The notes beneath the pieces were generated by a model. The model was not told where the DNA came from. It saw nothing but the letters and a program-made list of their open reading frames with translations, and searched no databases. Made by a program: the position numbers and the translations under genes. This document shows, piece by piece, positions 62,150 to 64,000 of a DNA stretch of 64,000 nt. The stretch is from an uncultured bacterium. GTDB lineage: Bacteria > Myxococcota_A > Polyangia > Polyangiales > Houyiibacteriaceae. How positions within the stretch are numbered: position 1 is the stretch's first letter; every line of letters begins with the position of its first letter. The stretch is taken from positions 1 through 64,000 of the forward strand of contig CALJDU010000024.1 in assembly GCA_938024995.1 (NCBI GenBank). Direction: 5' to 3'.

Positions 62150-63802
62150 GTGAGACGTCGACACCTTCCCCTTCTTTTCGTGGTCTCCGCGCTCATGAGC
62201 GGTTGCCTGGGCGAAGTCGAGGATCCCAAGAACACGCGGGACGACTTTGAGCGCCCGCGCGGAACTGACCCGACCCCCGAGACGCGCTGCGTCGAGCTGC
62301 CTCCACAGGAGACCGGGATCCGTCTCTTGCGCAACGACGAGATCCGCGCGGTGCTCCTCGGCTCGTTTGGAGAGGCGCTCTTCGCCGAGGTCGAGGGGAG
62401 CTTCGCGCTGCTCGGAGACGACGCGATCATCGACTCGATTCGAGGGGTTGAGCGTCACGCGACCGACAACCACGCGCTCTTCCTCGCGCAGATCACCCAA
62501 GCCATCGCGCTCCGCGTCGACGCGCAACACGATTCTGGCGAGCTCACCGGCTGCGACATCATGGAGGACGCTTGCTTCGAGCGCCTGGTGCAGAAGTGGT
62601 CGGCGCCCCTCTACCGTCGACCGCTCACGGCCGAGGAAGCCGCTGAGCTGCGCGAGATCCACAATGACGAATCCATCGGCGCGGTGGCCGCGTTCCTGTT
62701 GCTCTCGCCGAGCTCACTCTTCCTGATGGATCTCGGCGGCGAAGCGGCGGACGACGTCTTCGCGGTCATCCCCGAAGAGCGCGCCGCCGCGATCAGCTTC
62801 GCGCTCATCGGTCAGCCGCCTTCCGCCGAGTTCGTCACCGCCGTGACGCGTGCCGGCGACGACTACGACGCGCTCGTCGACGCCGCGCGCGCGCTCGACG
62901 AAGAGGCGCTCACGACCAAGGTGGACGAGCTGCTGACGTTCTACTTGGGCCCGCGCGCCTTCCCGCGGGTCAACGCGCCGGACGACCTGCTTGATGGGCT
63001 CCCGCGCGATGGGCTCTCGGAGGAGATGCGCGGCGAGCTGGTTCGCTTCCTCGCCGATGTCACGGCGCACGAGGGAAACCAGTTTGAGCGGCTGATGACG
63101 TCGACCCTCGCCTTTCCCGAAACGGATCGCGTGGCCGCGCTCTACGGACTCGACGCAGCGCACCCAGAGGGGATCGAGGTCCCCGATCGGCCTGGCGTTG
63201 TCTTGCGCGCCGCGATGCTCTCGGAAGGTCAGCACGACACCTCACCGATCTTGCGCGGCCTCTTCGTGATGGAGCGCATGCTCTGTCGGCACCTCGGGCT
63301 CCCCGATCCCGAAGCGGTGCAGGCGCGTCTCGCGGAGGTCAACACCGACGCGCGAACCCAGTCGACGCGAGAGCGCATTCAGATCGTCACGGGCGCGCCG
63401 CAATGCGCGACGTGTCACGACGCCATCAACCCTTTTGGCTACGCACTGGAAGCGTTCGACCCGCTCGGTCGTCCTCGGGACCGCGAGGTGGTCTACGAAG
63501 ACCACGAACCCGTCGCGGAACACGAGATCGACACCGCGGTGGTCTTGCCCAACGGAGAAGAGGTCAGCGGTGCAGAAGAGATGGCCTGGAGCGTCGCGGG
63601 TGACGAAGACGCCGCGAACTGCTTCGCGGAGCGAGCGGTCGAGCAAGTCCGCCTCCGAAGCGCCGAGCGTGGTGACCTCTGCACTCAGCGGGCGGCCCGG
63701 CTCGCGCTCACCGGTGAGCGCGCGTCCCTCGCCGATGCCTTGATCGCTGCGACCGTGACCCACGCCCTACGAGATCGCGTCGCGCCGGAGGAGACCCCAT
63801 GA
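62150..63802 (+). CDS. DUF1588/DUF1592-type cytochrome-like lipoprotein
   Basis: 550 residues from GTG 62150. Lipobox MSGC (LLFVVSALMSGC). DUF1592-like middle (VERHATDNHALFLAQITQAI) and DUF1588 (SPILRGLFVMERMLCRHLGLP), CATCHD haem c-type binding motif (CxxCH, about residue 420) and INPFGYALEAFDPLGR. Often found with DUF1552 proteins in myxobacteria and planctomycetes. It overlaps the DUF1552 start by 4 bases (ATGA). Redox role inferred only from CATCH. Confidence 0.88.
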   Translation: MRRRHLPLLFVVSALMSGCLGEVEDPKNTRDDFERPRGTDPTPETRCVELPPQETGIRLLRNDEIRAVLLGSFGEALFAEVEGSFALLGDDAIIDSIRGVERHATDNHALFLAQITQAIALRVDAQHDSGELTGCDIMEDACFERLVQKWSAPLYRRPLTAEEAAELREIHNDESIGAVAAFLLLSPSSLFLMDLGGEAADDVFAVIPEERAAAISFALIGQPPSAEFVTAVTRAGDDYDALVDAARALDEEALTTKVDELLTFYLGPRAFPRVNAPDDLLDGLPRDGLSEEMRGELVRFLADVTAHEGNQFERLMTSTLAFPETDRVAALYGLDAAHPEGIEVPDRPGVVLRAAMLSEGQHDTSPILRGLFVMERMLCRHLGLPDPEAVQARLAEVNTDARTQSTRERIQIVTGAPQCATCHDAINPFGYALEAFDPLGRPRDREVVYEDHEPVAEHEIDTAVVLPNGEEVSGAEEMAWSVAGDEDAANCFAERAVEQVRLRSAERGDLCTQRAARLALTGERASLADALIAATVTHALRDRVAPEETP

Positions 63803-64000
63803 AGAGACTCTCGCGTCGGAACTTCCTCCGGACCACCTCGCTCGCGGCGGCCAGCGCAGCTCCGCTGCTCGCCGGTCTACGCCGAGTCGCGCATGCGCAA
63901 GCCGCGCCTCAACGGATCGTCTTCATCGTGTCGCGAAACGGCGTCTGGGACGACAACTTCTTCACCAGTCCGGAACGGACGACGCCGGTGGCGCGCGGCT
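63799..64000 (+). CDS. DUF1552 protein (cut by window end)
   Basis: 67 codons visible, open at the right edge. Twin-arginine-type signal (LSRRNFLRTTSLAAASAAPLL) and then APQRIVFIVSRNGVW. The TAT signal and position directly after the DUF1588 gene fit DUF1552 family proteins. Export across the cytoplasmic membrane in folded form expected. Confidence 0.85.
   Translation, partial: MKRLSRRNFLRTTSLAAASAAPLLAGLRRVAHAQAAPQRIVFIVSRNGVWDDNFFTSPERTTPVARG

Overview
The window reads as a chromosomal stretch of a GC-rich (about 65%) myxobacterium-like organism (Myxococcota, probably Polyangia, Sandaracinaceae-like). The evidence is a CdnL homologue, myxobacterial-type PilZ and FHA/DUF4388 proteins, many Ser/Thr kinases and hybrid sensors, short lipoproteins with Asp/Thr/Pro-rich linkers, a MYXO-CTERM sorting tail, CNGxDDDxDG and Cys-rich surface-protein motifs, and a DUF1588/DUF1592-type gene followed by a DUF1552 gene. 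No rRNA, tRNA or CRISPR array was recognised.

Layout. 1-8.8 kb is an accessory strip: a DUF3800 protein running into an antisense LRAT-like protein, a WYL-like protein, a B12/radical-SAM protein, a Ser/Thr kinase overlapping an ECF sigma factor, a gene carrying three frameshifts, and a RhuM-family protein. 9-13 kb holds a lipoprotein and a tight three-gene operon (beta-rich protein, PqqD-like/radical SAM/SPASM protein, SUMF1/FGE-fold protein) that resembles an undescribed modification cassette. 13-21.6 kb has a metalloprotease/beta-propeller/outer-membrane-barrel protein, an FHA-DUF4388 protein and a cdnL-(membrane protein)-rng-PilZ-(J-like) operon. 21.9-25.9 kb is a divergent pair: a Ser/Thr kinase fused to a receiver, and a hybrid histidine kinase with two receivers and an Hpt domain. 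26-29.7 kb is a compact fatty-acid/polyketide-like cluster (two hot-dog dehydratases, a halogenase-like flavoprotein, a ketosynthase). 29.7-35 kb is one reverse-strand operon (beta-helix MYXO-CTERM protein, CPBP protease, lipoprotein, WGR/LRR protein, MFS exporter).

35.0-35.6 kb contains a decayed Cys-rich gene cut off by an 88-89 bp tandem array with palindromic junctions. 35.6-42 kb holds surface/envelope proteins, including a DUF4331 domain that appears split over two overlapping genes. 42-50 kb is more housekeeping: cystathionine beta-synthase, NYN/OST-HTH, a PP2C-like protein, and an ABC-MCE-thyA-folA operon, then a LysR regulator with a coupled 27-codon leader ORF facing a lipoprotein. 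51-53.9 kb contains a 1.53 kb IS630-type element with a passenger gene, TA target duplication and 34 bp terminal inverted repeats, flanked by two diverged copies of the 3' end of a sigma-factor gene. 53.9-56 kb is an ECF42-DGPF/YCII-SRPBCC operon behind a perfect palindrome. 57-64 kb has a PhaC-like hydrolase fused to an acyl-CoA-synthetase-like domain, frr, an FHA-AAA-Fis regulator and the DUF1588/DUF1552 pair, the latter cut by the window edge.

All calls come from reading motifs and layout. No database search was run, and family names are assignments from recognised motifs.
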